Shown: positions 11,801 to 26,974, counted from the stretch's first letter. The stretch: 64,000 nt of DNA from Phoebastria nigripes (GCA_035582835.1 JAYKAV010002780.1:554153-618152), one strand, 5' to 3'. Program-made: numbers and translations. The notes: generated from the sequence alone by a model not told the origin.

Positions 11801-14800
11801 AGAGCACGTGAAAAGTGAGAAACTGAGCTCTAGGTTAATGGCATAGACATGGGTCTAACCATCCCCCTTCAGTATTGGACTCCTTGGGAAGAGGGATGGA
11901 GATGGGCACCCTTTCTCAAGTGCAGTCAATCCCACCAAGCCAATGGCAGCTGCACACGTTTCTTGCCATCTCTGTTGTTTTTCTAAGGATATATTCAGTT
12001 CACTCCTGGGGAACAAGGATCCTGGCCACATTATGTCAGTCCATGGCAGGCAGTTGTGTTGTGGATCCTGTATGGGGTTCAGATCCTCTGCAAGGTGCTC
12101 TGTGAGCACCACAAATGCTTCTGTGGGCCCACCACAAGTGCCTCTCCTTACTCACAGGATTGCCAAGTCCCTGCAATGCTTTCCAGATGTGTGTCAAGTC
12201 TGGTTTAGAAGAACCAGCTCTAGGTGGGAATAGACTTAAGGGCCAGCTGCACACAACAATACTGATTAATGCCTTTTTTTTCCCCCAGATACAGCCCCAT
12301 CCAAGATGGACAAGACACAGACCACCAGCAATACAGACTGTCCATTCGTTATATCAATTTTTTTTTTCAGAAGCTATTAATTTGGGATGTATTTCAACTA
12401 GTGACCTCGACTGGAAAAATACCAGATACCATGCTGTGTATCTTGGGGGTACCCCATCTCATTAATAAGTACCTTCATTTCAGAGTATTGTCTGTCTATT
12501 TTGGAAGGTTTACCTCCCCTCCCTGAAAAAACAGATGAATTGGGATAAATACAGGCAGGAAATGGTTTCCCTGGCAACACTAAGAATACATAAGAACAAC
12601 CTCATCATTCACTTTTATTCCTCAGATACACTTTTAAAAGAAGTTTGAGCTACATTAAAAGACATGTCCTGTTCACAGCACAGCACCCAAGTCAACAGAA
12701 TTAATCAGCCCTGATTTCACTTTCAGTGAGATGGGAACTAAGTCCCTTTAAAAAACAGGGACGTAAGGTCTTAGATTCCAGGGAATGAAAGCTGAGTCAA
12801 AAGAGGAGTTCATTCAGATTCAACACTGGTCAAAAAAAAGCCGCTTTATGCAACATTCAGCTTTGCTGAAGTGTAACTTACACTAACGAACTTCCAGCAT
12901 ATCCTGTTCAGAGAGCCTTAGGTTTTTGTGAAGCCTGGGTCGGATTGTCCGCAAGCAAAATCTAATCTAGTTGTGTGACAGTGCCAGAAAGAAAATCAGA
13001 AATACTGTTTCTGAGAGGTTATTAGGGGAGCCATCAAAGCTTGGTGCAATGCAATTTCTACTCCCGTCACGTTGCACTAACACATCCCCCCCTCCCTCCC
13101 GATCTGCTTGCCATTCCTGCCAGCCTCCCCACACGCTGTAAGGTGCAGGAGACACATTTCAGCAACTTGGATGACTTCACCTTCCATCTGGAACAGCGTG
13201 TCCAGCCTTAGAAGCCAGGGGAGACCTCACTGGGCATGTCCTCACCTCACCTGGAGGAGGGTTCCCGCTGTATTGCTCAGCCTGAGAAGAGATGTTACAT
13301 CTCGCTACGACCCTTTGACCATCACAGCTACCACTAGGCAAACAGCCCACACATAAGGCTTCTGGCACAGATGCAAGCTGGCTGTGCTATCAGAGTAGTA
13401 AAAACATAATAGAAACATTTGTCTACCCAGGCAAATCCAAAGGAAGTTCTTGGTCTTCTCTTCCCTTCCTCCTGCAGGCCTCTATTTCAAACCTCACAAG
13501 CACTCAGGTACCTAGGTATCCATCTTTCACCACCATGTGAAACGATGAGACCCAAAACAGAAGGATGTTGATGTGGGAACTACTGGTACTATACGTTCCT
13601 GGAACCCTTCTGAGCAACGTGGCCAAGAAAGTCCTGCATTGGTGACTTCAAAGAGAAAGTCTGCACAAATCCTCTAGCTCCTGAATTTTTCATTCGATAT
13701 TTTTGGGTGGTGTGGCCTTCTCTCCCAAGGCACTTTGTGGCAAGCTGTGGCTGGATGGAGTTTCCAACAGTGTTTGCAATACTCCAGAGGGGACAAATTT
13801 GCATAAAAGCATCACTTCCATGCTGAGCTCAAAATAGTGTCACATAACCAAACTGTGATGAACTGATGAAAGTTTGTTCTGATGATGTAATCCCAACCGT
13901 GTTAGGTAACAGTGAGGGATGGCATTGCCATGGACACACAGATTTTGCAATCCTCCCTTTTCTAGCTTACTCATGCACTTTAAGTTAATTGCAGCTGAAT
14001 TGGTCCTTATATTGTCAGTAAAGTCCATCTTTGTGTTTCTGACTGGTCTCTATCCTCTTACTTCTAAGCAACAGTATGTCCTTAAAGTTTTATTTTTACT
14101 GTACGCAGGTAACAGACACAAGCAACGGGATCAACATACAGCAGCAGTGATAAAATTACTATACAGAATAGCAAGTTTACAATTGCACCTCGCACTCCAG
14201 CCAGTGGTGGGTTTCTCTGTGGTGTGAAGGAAGATAGGAAAAGTGCTTTAGCCCTCTAAAAAGTTAGAGGATTAACACCAACCAGTGCTGTGACTGCTCG
14301 GGTGTCCCACATCCTTTCTCCCAAATGCAAAATCAGCATTTCAGCTATGTAGACATTAACCAATTTTTTTTTTTAAAATCAGCAGTTCAAAGCATCTGAC
14401 TAAAATTCCCTTCAGCTTTCACTTCCCACTCTTCTGACATCATCCTTTCAGTATCTCTCCAGCCATCACAGAGTCCAGGCAGAGAGGATGACTGAACAAA
14501 TGCAGAAGCAGACAATGAACTTTCCCAGAATTTCTTTATCTGTTGCAAATAAGTCAGCCAGTAAAATGCAATGGGAAAGGACAAACTCTTTGCTATGTTT
14601 CTAATTTGCTACACACCTTCAAGACATGAGTTAAAACTACAAATGGTTATACTGTATAGCAGAACCAAATGCATGACTGAGGTTACAAACAGATTTTAGT
14701 GTTTACATGTGGCCACTGTGTAACCTAAAGCACCCGACCATTTATTTCCCCAAACCAGTTATATCAATACATCAGAAGGCACTGGGTATTTTGCAGTTGG

Positions 14801-17800
14801 TTTTCATTTTTTTTCAGAACTATGTTCCAATATAGTTTTTAGCACAGAAATTTATCAAAAGTATTTACAGTTGGTTGAAAGTTCAAAGGGGCAAGATAGG
14901 AATTCAGATTAACTGGAAATCTAAACAAATGTAAAGGAAAATGAGGATCAGATTCCAAAAACCTTCTAGTTTACATCATAAGCCTAACAAATGTTCTTGA
15001 TTTGTGTTGGTTGTTAAAGAAGTGTAAATTCCATGATAAATTGATGTAGCTCCTGGGATGAATAAAATCAATAATGTAATAACATGGAGTTAATACCAAG
15101 CTGACATTGATTGAGAATGAGTGCGTAGAATTTGAGGTCTCCTTCCATGCACAAGGAGATATTAGTAAATCAGAGCCAGATTGCCAATTAAACCTTGTTA
15201 TTTCAGGGCAGATGAATAAAATAATGTGCAATGAAGAGAGCAGGCTGAGAGTAAAGCTATTCAGGTGTAAACTGAGTGTTCAGGGAGTCTATGATTCCTG
15301 AATGGGAGCATGTGAAGAAGTCAATAATGCCCTCAGAAGGCTTGCAGAAACTGATTGTGATTCTTTTTCACATCATAGTTATTTCTACATAGGCAAAGCC
15401 AGTGGGGATAGTTTCAAAGCAAAAGACCTTTACTCCAAGGAATGGGGCCCCAGTTCACAAATTAGTCTTTGCAATTTGTCTCCAATTTAGACGTGTATTA
15501 TTGCATTCCCTTAGCATATGGTGAAACTGGTTGATGAATGGGCCTGCTCCAGCTCCTAGCAGACCTGTTCCCTGGGCACGTTCAGTGTCCTTGCTGCTTA
15601 TATTCTACCCCTGTCAGGGTAGACACTGGGTGAGCTCTAGTCCTCTCTGGATACCTGGCTGAGAGCAACCGAGGGCTAATGGGAGGAATTTTTGGTTGCT
15701 AGTATACTAACTTACACTTCAAATCCCGAGTAAGTTTTAGATAACTAGGAGTTATGAGAAAACAAACAGAAAACCCAAAATAAAATGAGTGTGTGCAACA
15801 GAATGAGCAAATGAAGCGTTGTTTCTTATGTCTTTCTCTGTCCCTCTTTCCCCTTCCCCACTGGGATCCTCTGATATCTGGTAAGACTGATATTGGAATT
15901 ATTCACTCTCCCAATTTTATGGAAATTTAATGTAACTTTGATATCGCTGAGGCCTCTACACTTAGCTGGAGTTGGGCATCAGGGTAAAAGTCACTGGGAG
16001 GGATGAAGAGGCAGACGCACATACACAGGGCATGAACTGTAATCTAGGTTTAAGAAAATGTTCCCTTTATTATGATAAATGAAGTGGATTTGTTTTGAAG
16101 CAGGGAAAGGAGAATGACTGTGGAAGCTCAGGGTGCTGCCGGGTCTTAGCAATTGCCTTTTGGAGCAGACCTGGGGAGGCTGCAGGAGCAGCACGACAGC
16201 AGGAGTGACTTGCCTGCAGGTATGCAGAAGGCCACCACAGAGCCAGACCTCAGGTTTCTCACTTCCAGCCCTCCNCCTTGAAAAAACACAAACAAAAGTC
16301 TCTCTTTTCCTACTGGCTGTAAGACTTACACATCAGCTGGATGACTCCTCTGATAACATATTTAGACATCTGTTCAGACAGATCACAACCTCACCGTCTA
16401 AAAGAAAATCTCTCCCAGGCAAAGACCCCATCGCTGCCACGATGAGTGATTCCTTTGTGCCTGGGGTTTGCGGCAGCCTCGGACTCTCCGTGATGGCTGT
16501 GCCGGTATCCATGCTGCACGCACCACTGGTGATGAATAATTACTTGACCAGTTACCAAACTCTTCAAACTGACTCCTATGCGCGTACACCCTCCCCAGAT
16601 GTATTGGACCGGAGGATTTCACAGGATGACCACCTGACCTTGCTTCCACTTGATCCCCTGCAAGTTTGGTCACCAGCTTCAGTGGAAAGGGGAGATGAAC
16701 CTTACATGCTCCCTAGGGTTTCCTGTCAGATACTAGTATCTTCTAATTGCAATTCACTGCTGTGTATAACCATAGAGGCTGATAAGTAATGAGGGAGGAA
16801 AGATGTCAGACATGAATGCCCTTGAAATAAGCTATTCTAACAATACCGTGTTGGAATCAAGAGAAGCACATTATCCTCAAGTTTGTGTGAATGAACTGGG
16901 GCTATTTGGCAGCTCTGTAACTCATTCAGCTTTTTTTCCTCCAAGTAAAACACCAAACTCATTCATTATAGTTGGCTTCAGGGCTCTTGGGAGCCACCCT
17001 GAAAGCTCTCCATCTTCAGCACGGACAGCTAATCTGGACAAATAATTTCAAACAGTTTAAGAAACAGTTTGACCCCCTAGGTAAAATAACCAAAGGTTAA
17101 AGGGACATCTTGGTGTGTATCTGTAGAGAATATAAATTGAGCTGTTTATTCCTTCTCTCTGGAGCCTGTGCAAGGTTCAAATTCAGTTTATAAGCTTATC
17201 ACCAAAATTCATTTTATAGAGTACCTTAAACATAAACTCCCACTCAGTCCGATCAAAGCTTTTCCAGCATGAAGCAGCTGAGCTACAATTGGTTCCCTTG
17301 TTCAGTCAGCCAAGTCAATGTTCTTAATCAGTATAAAAACATTAGAAGTCAAATGGTGGTTTTTAATAAAATGGGTTTGATCAGCTTCCAAGGAGGTGGC
17401 AGAGGTCTATGGAAAGAAACATTCCTGCCTGCTCCTAGAAAATGCATGTGAGCCGTGTAAAGTGCTGGGCTCCGAGAGGACCCTGTGGCTTGCTGATGAC
17501 TGACCTCGTTATCCTGGGAGGAGGGCGCACCCCCTCACCCTTCACTCTAATCCACCTCCAGCCTGAACTCTTTGAGTTCCCTACTCCTGAAAACTCATTT
17601 ATCTCAGCTCCTTCCACTGGATAATAATCAAGCCCCTGGGCTTTGCCAGACATCAAAGTATGATTGCTCCAGTTGTCTCAAAATCTATTGCTTCTTTAGA
17701 TGCCGTTGTTGCTTATTCAGACAAAGCGGCCTTATACGGAAAGGAAAGTCCACAGCAGCTGCAGATTAGAGTCAGGGCAATGTTTAGGAAGTGATGTATG

Positions 17801-19786
17801 CAGTGCAGCATCCATCTGTCTTTCCGGGCGCTCGCTCAGTTGCTTAAGAGAGAGTGGACGTATGCCCAAGAGCACTGCACGGACACGGCTGTCCCCAGCA
17901 GCCGCTTGTTGGTAGCACTCCTACAACTCTTTTCCAAACACAGGCCCATAGATGACAGCCTCTGCTCAGTGGTCATGCCACATACACCCAGACGTGCCCC
18001 ACAGATCAGCACATCTGGCTGGAAGCTAAGGTCCTCTTTTGAACTTATTGAACATAAAGTCGATTCTTCCAGCAGTAGAGAAGATGCTCCCTGAAGCCCA
18101 CACCCCTACAAAGCACAGACAGGGTGAAAAGCCATGTCCTGGGCTGTCTGGTCCAGGACACTGGTCTCCCTGAGCACACCAGGAAATCAGTTATATTGCC
18201 CAATGCTTCAGTGTGATTTGGGATTGTCAAACAGCTGGATCTCCCCACCTTACAAAATGGAAGAATCAGGACAACACTGTCTTGCANTCAGGTCCCCGAT
18301 GGGCTCCCAGCCTTGCTGATGTTTCTGTGCTACAAATGATCTTATTCCAAAAGTCTTCAAGCACCAACTGCCAGAAACCATTTTACTACCCAAACAATAG
18401 CTCAGGTATGTGCCTCTACATGGCTGAAATAGAGATGATCAAGAAACTTTCATGGCAGTAAGAGTAAGGCTGTTATGAAATAAAATTATTCTCTGGAATA
18501 GCTCTAGACTTCAAACATTTAGGGCCAGAAAATTAATGTGAATTAAATTCTGATCCATGTAATTAAGTTACAGCAACAAGACAGCAGGCCATTTTAGATT
18601 CACGTGCTGGGAAAAAGAAAAAGACCTAACTCATGAAGATACACTTCTGCATTCATGATGTCCCCTCCTCCCTCCAAAAGGCTGTCAACAGAAGTGGGCA
18701 GTAAGACCAATGTAACTGAGATTGAGGAAGATAGCTTACCGACAAGACCTATTCACACATGCAAGTCATCAACAAACATTTCAATTGGGAAAACTAACCA
18801 AATGTGGCAGGAGGAGCCTTTTTTGCCCTTTGAATTATGCTTGAAACTAAGCATCACTTGCAGTCATCAGCCTTGTTGGACACATCAGCACCCCAAAGAG
18901 TTTAATCAGTGAAGCCATAACCTCTCTTTAGGATAATTTGGGCAGATACTTCTCTCCCCAAGGAGCCATTGGGAGGCAGGAGGGATGTGTCCACACACTG
19001 GTTGGTGCAGGGAGCTGACTGATAGGAAGGAACCTCCAACCAGGAGGTTGGAGTGGGGAGGAAGGAGGCATTTAACAGAAAATTTTCATTTCCATTTATT
19101 TATATTTTGATGGCTTATGCATCTGCAGAGGTTTGATCATTTTAAAGAACTTCAAATAAAAGACAGGAAAAGTAGCTGACCCATCCTACTGGTTTGTTAT
19201 GCATACTACCAATTCAGGCAAGTAGAACGACTCCCACAAAGCCTGAATGACTGAGCCCTACACCATCCACAAAATAAGAGCAGGAAGAAGAGGGCAGCTG
19301 AAGTTGTCAGTGATTCCACACTTTTGAAAATAGGAGCAGTTCCTTGGGTTCCTAAAGACAGTCTTGTGATGCAATTTTTACACCCACTTGTTAGAATCTT
19401 TATCTAATACCCTAGCAATATCCTGTGAGTATTCCCTAGCTTCAGGAACTACACGGATCATGTATTTTTGTCCTGATGTCACTATCACTTTCATAAATAG
19501 AGCACAATCCTGTTTTTTTTCCAAATCTCCAGCAGACCAGGTGGAGTTGAGGAGATGCACATGGAATCACACAAATCTCAAGAACTTCTCCCCAGGCTGC
19601 TGGCTACCTGCTGATAATCCATCCTCTCTCCAACCACGTCACACAATGTCTGTAAACCTACAGAAGTCTACACACTAGTCTAAGTGCTGCAGCCAGTGCT
19701 TTCTTATACAACATATTCAATCTAAAGGAAAAGGTAAATGAATTACTAGTTAAATAAATAGAAATGAAACACTGTTATCTCTCATT
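8881..19786. other. Intergenic, no gene recognised
   Basis: Alternating GC-rich (9500-9800, 10140-10330) and AT-rich stretches, Ns near 10313, 16275 and 18287. Several 60-150 codon open frames occur on both strands without splice-consistent or family signals. Confidence 0.65.
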
Positions 19787-19854
19787 TTTGCCTTGTTAAG
19801 TGCCCATCAAGTTTATCAGCTTTGCCTTGTTAAGTGCCCATCAAGCTTATCATC
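19787..19854 (+). repeat. Tandem duplication of a 34-bp unit
   Basis: Two adjacent units, 19787-19820 and 19821-19854, each starting TTTGCCTTGTTAAGTGCCCA. They differ at two positions (GTTTATCAGC versus GCTTATCATC), so the duplication is recent. Confidence 0.95.
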
Positions 19855-22200
19855 CTCCTTGTGCATCCTCCTTTCTTATCACCACACAGTGACAGGCAAC
19901 TCAGATTTTCCCTCTGCAAGCCTGACCACCTTATCCATATCACCAATCTCACAGTCCTGACCAGGTGTGACCACCCACCCTGGCACCCACACAGCCCATT
20001 TCCATCTTGGTGCTTCTGCCCAGCTTCTTCCTGTTTGCTAACAGAAGTATGTTTGTGCTCAATTATAACTGTCGTGCTATTGAATCACTGACAGATACAG
20101 GACAGGAGTTGAGTCAGGAGATTTCTAGGAATAGTACATCTTTCTTGTGCTGCTGAACTGTCTCTCTCTGAAATGCTTGTGAATTAGGGATTTGAAGAAT
20201 CCATTTGTTATTGTATTCACCAAGCAAGATGCATCCTGATTCTGGGTAATGAGATATCCTCATTCAAATTCCTAAAAGTGAAAAATAAATGCCTTGTTCT
20301 TGCAGTTCTTTGTAATATAATCAGTTACATATCTGTGCATGTAAAATATTGTTCACCTGCATTTTTAACCTGTAGTATACAGTGACAGAAAATGATTATA
20401 CAGAGTAGTTGCTGCGTTGTCATTGAAGAAGACAACCTGGTTCAGTTCACGTAAAGCCTGCCAACAAGACTTAGAGATGATTATTTTTGACGCACTGTTA
20501 ACTCTTAGTAATGATATTTATTGTGCTCTGTGTGAGATAATGACAGGTTTGATCCTGCACCTTTGATAACAATACGGGGTTTGTCATATATTTCCGAAGG
20601 AACAGGATGAGGATGGTATCATTCTTTCTTCATTTTTGTTTCAGCCAAGTGAGAGGAACCGTGTAGGACATCAACTGGAATAGTTCAGTGTAAACCTTCA
20701 TCCTTCCCACCTCATGCTGATCACTAGTTGTTGACGTGGTTAACTAGTGACCTAGATATCAGTAGGACGATGAGAAATGTCCACATTGAGTGACTTTATC
20801 TTTGTTTTACTACAGCATTTCTTGCATCTCCTCTAGCAGCCAGCATTCATCGTTGTCTGAAGCAGGATACCAGACTTAATTGGTTTGGCCTAGCATAGCA
20901 ACCTCCATCTTCCTATAAATAAGGAGGGTGCGTTTCTTCTTCTGCCTACCAGACTGGATGCAGTGTCTGTGCGAATACTCACCAGACTGCTCCCTCCTTG
21001 CAGCCTCCACAAAACTAAGTCCATGCTTCCCACACTTGCAGCACAGTGCCACAGTCTGTCTCCCGTTCCGTGACCCCAGGCTTCCGTCAGAGCTGACCAG
21101 GCAGTCTTCAGCTGGCAAAGCAAGTGGATCTGGGAAGGCAGAGTGGCGGAAAGGCAAAAAGGAGTCAAGAAGGTGTAGGGGTTGTCTCACCCACCACAGG
21201 CACAGCTGAAGGATTGCTGCCTATCCGTGCTCTGTCATCTGCAGGGCTGAGTGCGGTGTCCCTCCCATCCTGCATGAAGAATGAGTTCTCTAATGCATCA
21301 CAGCCAAAGAAATTTTGGGTGCCTGCATTTAACATGAACGAAGAGCAACAGTGTCACTTCTGATTGCAGGCTGAAGAATTTGAACACAGCAGCTTTCACG
21401 CAAGCCCAAATAATTATGCAAGGAGTGAGGGTCACAAGACCTCTGATGAAAGAAGGAAAAGGAGGCATAGTCTGAGAACATAAGGCTCAGATCCTAAGAA
21501 GAGGATCAAGTTGTGTTGATGTAGCTAGGTAGGTAGTGTGAAACGTGATTCAGATGTTTTTATGAGGCAGATCCATATAACTACAAACTGGATAAAGCTG
21601 CCAGATTTCTGTGCGGTTCCGTTGTGCTTTAGGGAATTGTCACACCCCGATGCTGTGCTGGAGAGGAAGAAGGTGACTTCCCCCCCAGGGGAAGCCTAGC
21701 TTGTCATACAACAGCACCCATATTTTCCCAACCAAAGGCTGCACCAGCCACTTTGCCAGGAATGGGAGAGCCACACCCCATCTGCAGAAAATAGAGGGGA
21801 TTGCAATAAACATCCCTTAAAAAAATGTGCAGCTCGTAATGGCTGCGGGCCACAGCAGGCCATTTTCTATCCTTCAATTAGTGATCTTCCAAATGACTCA
21901 CCAGTGAGCATTGCATCAAGGGACCTGCAATCTGCAAGGGCCATATCTAAGTATTCATTGACAGGACTGGTAGTACCACTTTTTTGAAGATTGCTCAACT
22001 TCTCTTTATAAGGTCCCATTTTCAGTTTGCTTACAGCTCTGCCAACCCTTTATCAGTTCCAGCTCACATGTTTCAAGCTTAGTGCCTGCCTACAGCTCAT
22101 TGCCTGTTTGTTGGGTTTGGGGGTTTGGTTTGGTTGAGTTTGGGGCAGATATCTTACTTTCTGTTTAACCAGTTCAGCTGTTCCCAAAAGAGATTTGTCA

Positions 22201-22220
22201 AAACAACAACAACAACAAAA
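22201..22220 (+). repeat. (CAA)n microsatellite
   Basis: Five CAA units within an A-rich context. Confidence 0.9.
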
Positions 22221-23068
22221 GTTGTGGCTTTCTTCCTATAACTGCTCCCTGTGGCAGAGAACTGAAATTTGTCAGGCTGATGGTCCTCAGGTCATGAATC
22301 TGCCATGAAAGTCCATGCCAAATGGACTCCTGGTGGTAATCAGATTGCAAACGACCAACTCATCGTGTTTCAGCCCACACAGTAGGTGAAGCTGGTCCTT
22401 CCTTACAGCTGCACCGACAGCATGGAAGCACTGTCATCTGCCTACAACTCAGAAAGCCCAGCAACTAGGTTGGCCAAAAAAAGCTTAATGAGAGAAAGCT
22501 GAGGAATCTGAGCCAAGCGCTGGAGCGGAAGAGAAGGGCTCGGTTGCTTGGGGTTTCACGCAGAGACAGAGCAGGCTGGGGACCAACAGCAACTGGTCAG
22601 TCTCAGCCCCTCTAAATTGATCCCTGTTACCGCATGGCACCTACTGCGTATTTGTGCAGCACTACAACAACATCATCATGAACAGCATTTGACCATCTCA
22701 GGAAGGGAGCACTAGACTGAACAGGGCACAGGCATCAGGTGTGGGGAAGCAGGCTTGCAGGCAAGAACCTACCATCAGTGTGCAGTTTCTGGTCACCAAG
22801 TGGTCCACTCATTGCCTGTGAGGGTGAAATCTACTTGGACCAAAACCAAGAGAACAACCTGTGAGCCTGTCATTGCTATCTGGCTCTGTCATCAGTTTTC
22901 TTTTAGTCCAGAGAAATGAGCCCTGCCAATTTGTACAAACTAATTTAGAAGAGGCTCTAACTAATTTCTGGAGGTTAATACGTTCCGTATGCTCTGGGTA
23001 GGTACATGAGAATGATAGGCATGTGGCTGCTTCTCGGACTTGGGAGATTGTTACACCAGAGAGCCACC

Positions 23069-23099
23069 ATCAATCAATCAATTAGCATTGATTAATTAG
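23069..23099. promoter_or_regulatory. Cluster of homeodomain/PBX-like motifs
   Basis: ATCAATCAATCAATTAGC followed by ATTGATTAATTAG packs several TGATT/ATCAAT and TAATTA cores into 31 bp. Motif content only. Confidence 0.25.
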
Positions 23100-26000
23100 A
23101 GGGGAGATGAAGGACAGCAAAGACGCTGTAATCCTGTTTTCTGAACAATGGATCTGAGCATGTGTAAGCTCTAAGCATTCCTGAGCCACAGGCCCTGCAA
23201 TATAAGGTGTCTGGAATGGGATCAGAGACTGTGTGTGGTGGGAATAGTGTCCTAGGGGAAAAGGAGCTGTATCTTGGAGGAGGAAGAAAGGCTTTCTGCA
23301 GTGAGACCAGGCAACTATGTGAAGGTAACCATAATAAAAGAGTATGGATGATAGAAGTTAGAGGGCTAAAGCTGGAGAAGGGGAGGGACTAAAGCAAGGG
23401 AGATATACTTGGAGGAGGGACCAGTGAGAGCCTGTCCTCTTCCCACTCTCCCCCTTTAAGGAATGAAACAGGACTAGAGAAGCTAGGACTAGCTCTTCCC
23501 AACTCCCAGGCCAGTCCCACCTGCTCCATGGCGTATCAGAGGGCCCTTGCCACAGCCAGGCTGCAATGGGGAAAAAGCAGATACCAGTTCATGAGTCTCA
23601 CGTTGGGGTACAGGCTGGTTCCCACAACTCCATAAGGGTGTGATATGATGTAGCCCGGACAGGTATTTGCAGCACCAGAGGGCACCAGACAGCAAGGAGC
23701 AGGTGTTAACTGGGTCCCTGGGGCTACAGAGCTAAGGGGGTAGAAACAGGGGGCTGAGCTGGAAAAGTAGACAGGAAGGGCTATATATCATGAGGGTGGC
23801 GATGTCAAGAAGCACACCTATTTTTTTCATTTGCTCTTTGTTACCGACTTGGAGTAAATCTCAAGATACATGGCATCTGGGATTTCTCTCTTTGCCCTGT
23901 CAAATCAAGAAAATGAGGCTACAATGTAAATTTAACCTACCTCCTCCACTACTTCTACCTCCTCTGAACTGGGCATGCCCATACCACGCATACCCCAAAC
24001 GTGGCTTTGCAGAAAGTGTAAAACACTTTGAAGAAAAGGGAACCACCAGAGCTACTTCACTTTGCAAGCGTGGTGAAACTTGTGCTGTTGGTCTGTATGG
24101 TCAGCACTCATTTACAGCCCTAGAAGCAATGAGACACTGGGTAAACCTTTCAGCCCTTGCACTGTCTCTTGCAGCCCCCTCAGCCTAATGCCAAAGATAC
24201 CACCTGTACTCCCCTGGTGTCTGTCACTGAAGCCATTGGCCTCAGTCGTTTTCCTGCCCTCTGTTAACAACCCCAGTGGCAAGAAGGCCTCAGAGGTGCT
24301 CCGCCCGACACAAATCTCTGCACTGATACGATCATTTGAACGCTGGAAAAATCAGGCTTCCTTTTTCCCTCTGTGTCCTTGTGCTCTGAAATTAGATTTC
24401 CTTAGATGTAGGGTAATTAATATGAGTCCTCTCCTCAAAAAAGGCACATCAGTCAGGCTACAGACGTAACTCTTCGGCTGCATGACAGAGACAAGTATTA
24501 CATCTTTCCTCCACAGCCTGCTCAAAACCCAGTCTCGGGGCTCTAATGGACTCTTGAAGAGAAGCAGCTGTGGCCGAAGCAGACTCCCAGCCTGGGAAAC
24601 ACTCAGGGGAAGAGAAAATACCCTACCTGGCATGATGATTTATGGATGTATTCGGAGCAAGACTTTCAACTGTTCCCCAGCTACACAGCCATCGTCCTCC
24701 TTCTCCCCTACAAACTAGATCCTCTAAATCCCCATTTAGCCTCTTTCCCACTAAACTTTTTAGTCAGGTCACTTCTTTTTAGCCTTGAGTTTTGTCACAA
24801 TAACTGCTCAGAGCAATGAAGGCCTCATTTACAGAGGTCATCACAGAACCTTTCAGCTAAATTAGCTGCTTTAGCTCTGACAGCCCCTCATTTAAACTCA
24901 CTTTCTTACTGCTCTGCTTGAGTTTCACAGCAAGCTGGGCCACCAAGAGTGAAAGGATGTGGTCTACCAATCACACCGGAGATTAGAAACACCTTGTTTT
25001 GGAATGAAAACTAAGAAAAATATGAGGATGCGGCTGAATAGGAATAAGAATTCAGAAAACCTTGATGTGTCATCTTAATCATCTTCCTATTCATGAATGC
25101 ACTTGAAACCTCTCACAAGGTTATGATAAGGAGTCGCTCACCAGTGTTACAAGAAGACAAAGCGTTCTGTTTTTTTCCGAGCAGCAAGTTACAACACGCA
25201 AGTGAACGCTGTGTGCAGAACACTTTTCACCTCCATGTTCCCATCCAGAACTGTATTTACCCTTGATAAATGATGAACTATGTCCTACAGCTGTGCTACA
25301 TATTCAGACTAACAAGGGCAGGAGTAAGGTCATACCAATTCTAGAGTGCTGTCTATTGAGACAAAGGCACTCGCACTGTGTCACGTGCCCTGTATTTCAT
25401 GCAGCCTAGCCTTAGACTATTTCCTGAATTCCTTGTTTTCCTGGGGACATGGCAACGGTTTATGTATGCTACTCTGAAGTTAAAGACCTGGCCAGCTTAT
25501 GTGTTTTTCCCTTCCTCTACCAAACATTATCTTGTTCCTTTAAACCCTGCTTAACCTTACTTGGGTTCCTGTTTCTCTGCAGGGCCCATACACCAACAAG
25601 AGAAGTGAAAGCAGCTATTTCTGTTTCTTTCCACTGCTCTGAACAGTGCCTGAACGCCTGAAAGTGAATAAGGGCCAGAGACATGTCCAAGAGGCTGAGT
25701 GAACCTCCAGTTCCAGCTCAAAACAAAAGGGATCCTTGAACTAACCCTCTGGTGCAAAATTTCTAGCCCTCATCTAGTAATTGGAGTTTGCTCTGCTGCC
25801 TGCAATGCATGATCAGGCTGCACAGGAGCTGAACNCTAAGGTTGGGATTCATCTGACTGAACATTGGCTGTCTAAAAAATTCAGATGGTTATCTAGGCCT
25901 CCTCACCACACAACGCAGACAGACAGAAAAAGAAAGGTTCATCACACCCATTTCATACCTATTTTGGGCTGGAACAAATTGTTCCTGGAAGGTGCCTCTT

Positions 26001-26974
26001 TGTCTCCGTAGGGAGTAAAGACTGGTGTGGGCTAGATGCTGAGCTATCAGATGGCTGGGATTAGGTGAGAGGCATCGAAACCATCTTGGACAATTATGTT
26101 TATCTGGGTCTTTTGCCAGTCTGTACATTTGTATCTATGCTCTCCCAATGCTGTTACTTCCAAGGCATCCAGAGGGCTGTTAGGGGGTGCCTCCAGTGAC
26201 CCCATGTCTCTGTTGTTTTCTGGCTGGTTTTGTGTTCAGGAAGTTACTTCCCTTCAACCAGGAACACAATTCTAGAAGTCCAAAGATGATGGGCTATATG
26301 GAGGAAAAAAAGGGGAGGTTACATCTCCCCCACTCCTAATGGTGTCCGAAAAATGCCCAAAAGCTGCCCTTAAATGAGTAGTTCTGTGAGCAGTGTAACT
26401 GGTGACTCCTGATTTCCTATGGATTTCTGTTTACAGTTAAATTCTCTCATGCTTAATAATGTACAAATGCCAATTTCAGCTTCTCCTGCACTTGGAGAGG
26501 TCATAATGATCCACTCACACGTAAAGTGTCTGGTGTCAGCCATGAGTTCTACCTGGGACTTTCTTCCAGTGAAGGCATATACAGGGTACGTCTCTTCTAG
26601 AGAGCTAGCTACTTTCCTGATTGGAATTGGCCTACGAGTTCAAAGACCTGGGTGGGATGGCAGAAATACATAGTTAGTCTTCCAGCTAATACAGTAAGCC
26701 TCTTAAAAACACTAAAAGAGCTCATTTATACTGTGAAGAAGTAAACTAAGAATGGAAATACTTTTTCCTCTGCACAACTGTCAATGAAAAGTTTTCTTCA
26801 CCTCTGCCTTTTTTTCCCTGTTACATCACACCTTTGAAGGCACAGGCCTGGCAGATGGTAGGAAGAGAGCAGTTGTTTTTGTTATTATTTAGATATAGAG
26901 CACCTTAAAGTATGCTAGTGACTGCCGAGTCGTGTGGAGAAGGCTTCCTGATGGAAAATTGTGCCTCCCTTTCC

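Noticed and set aside
16133..16789. 218-codon plus-strand frame
   Set aside because: Contains an ambiguous base, lacks an ATG at its start, and matches nothing known.
19034..19053. Perfect 8-bp stem with a 4-base loop (CTCCAACC/GGTTGGAG)
   Set aside because: Stems this short are expected by chance in 64 kb and there is no supporting context.
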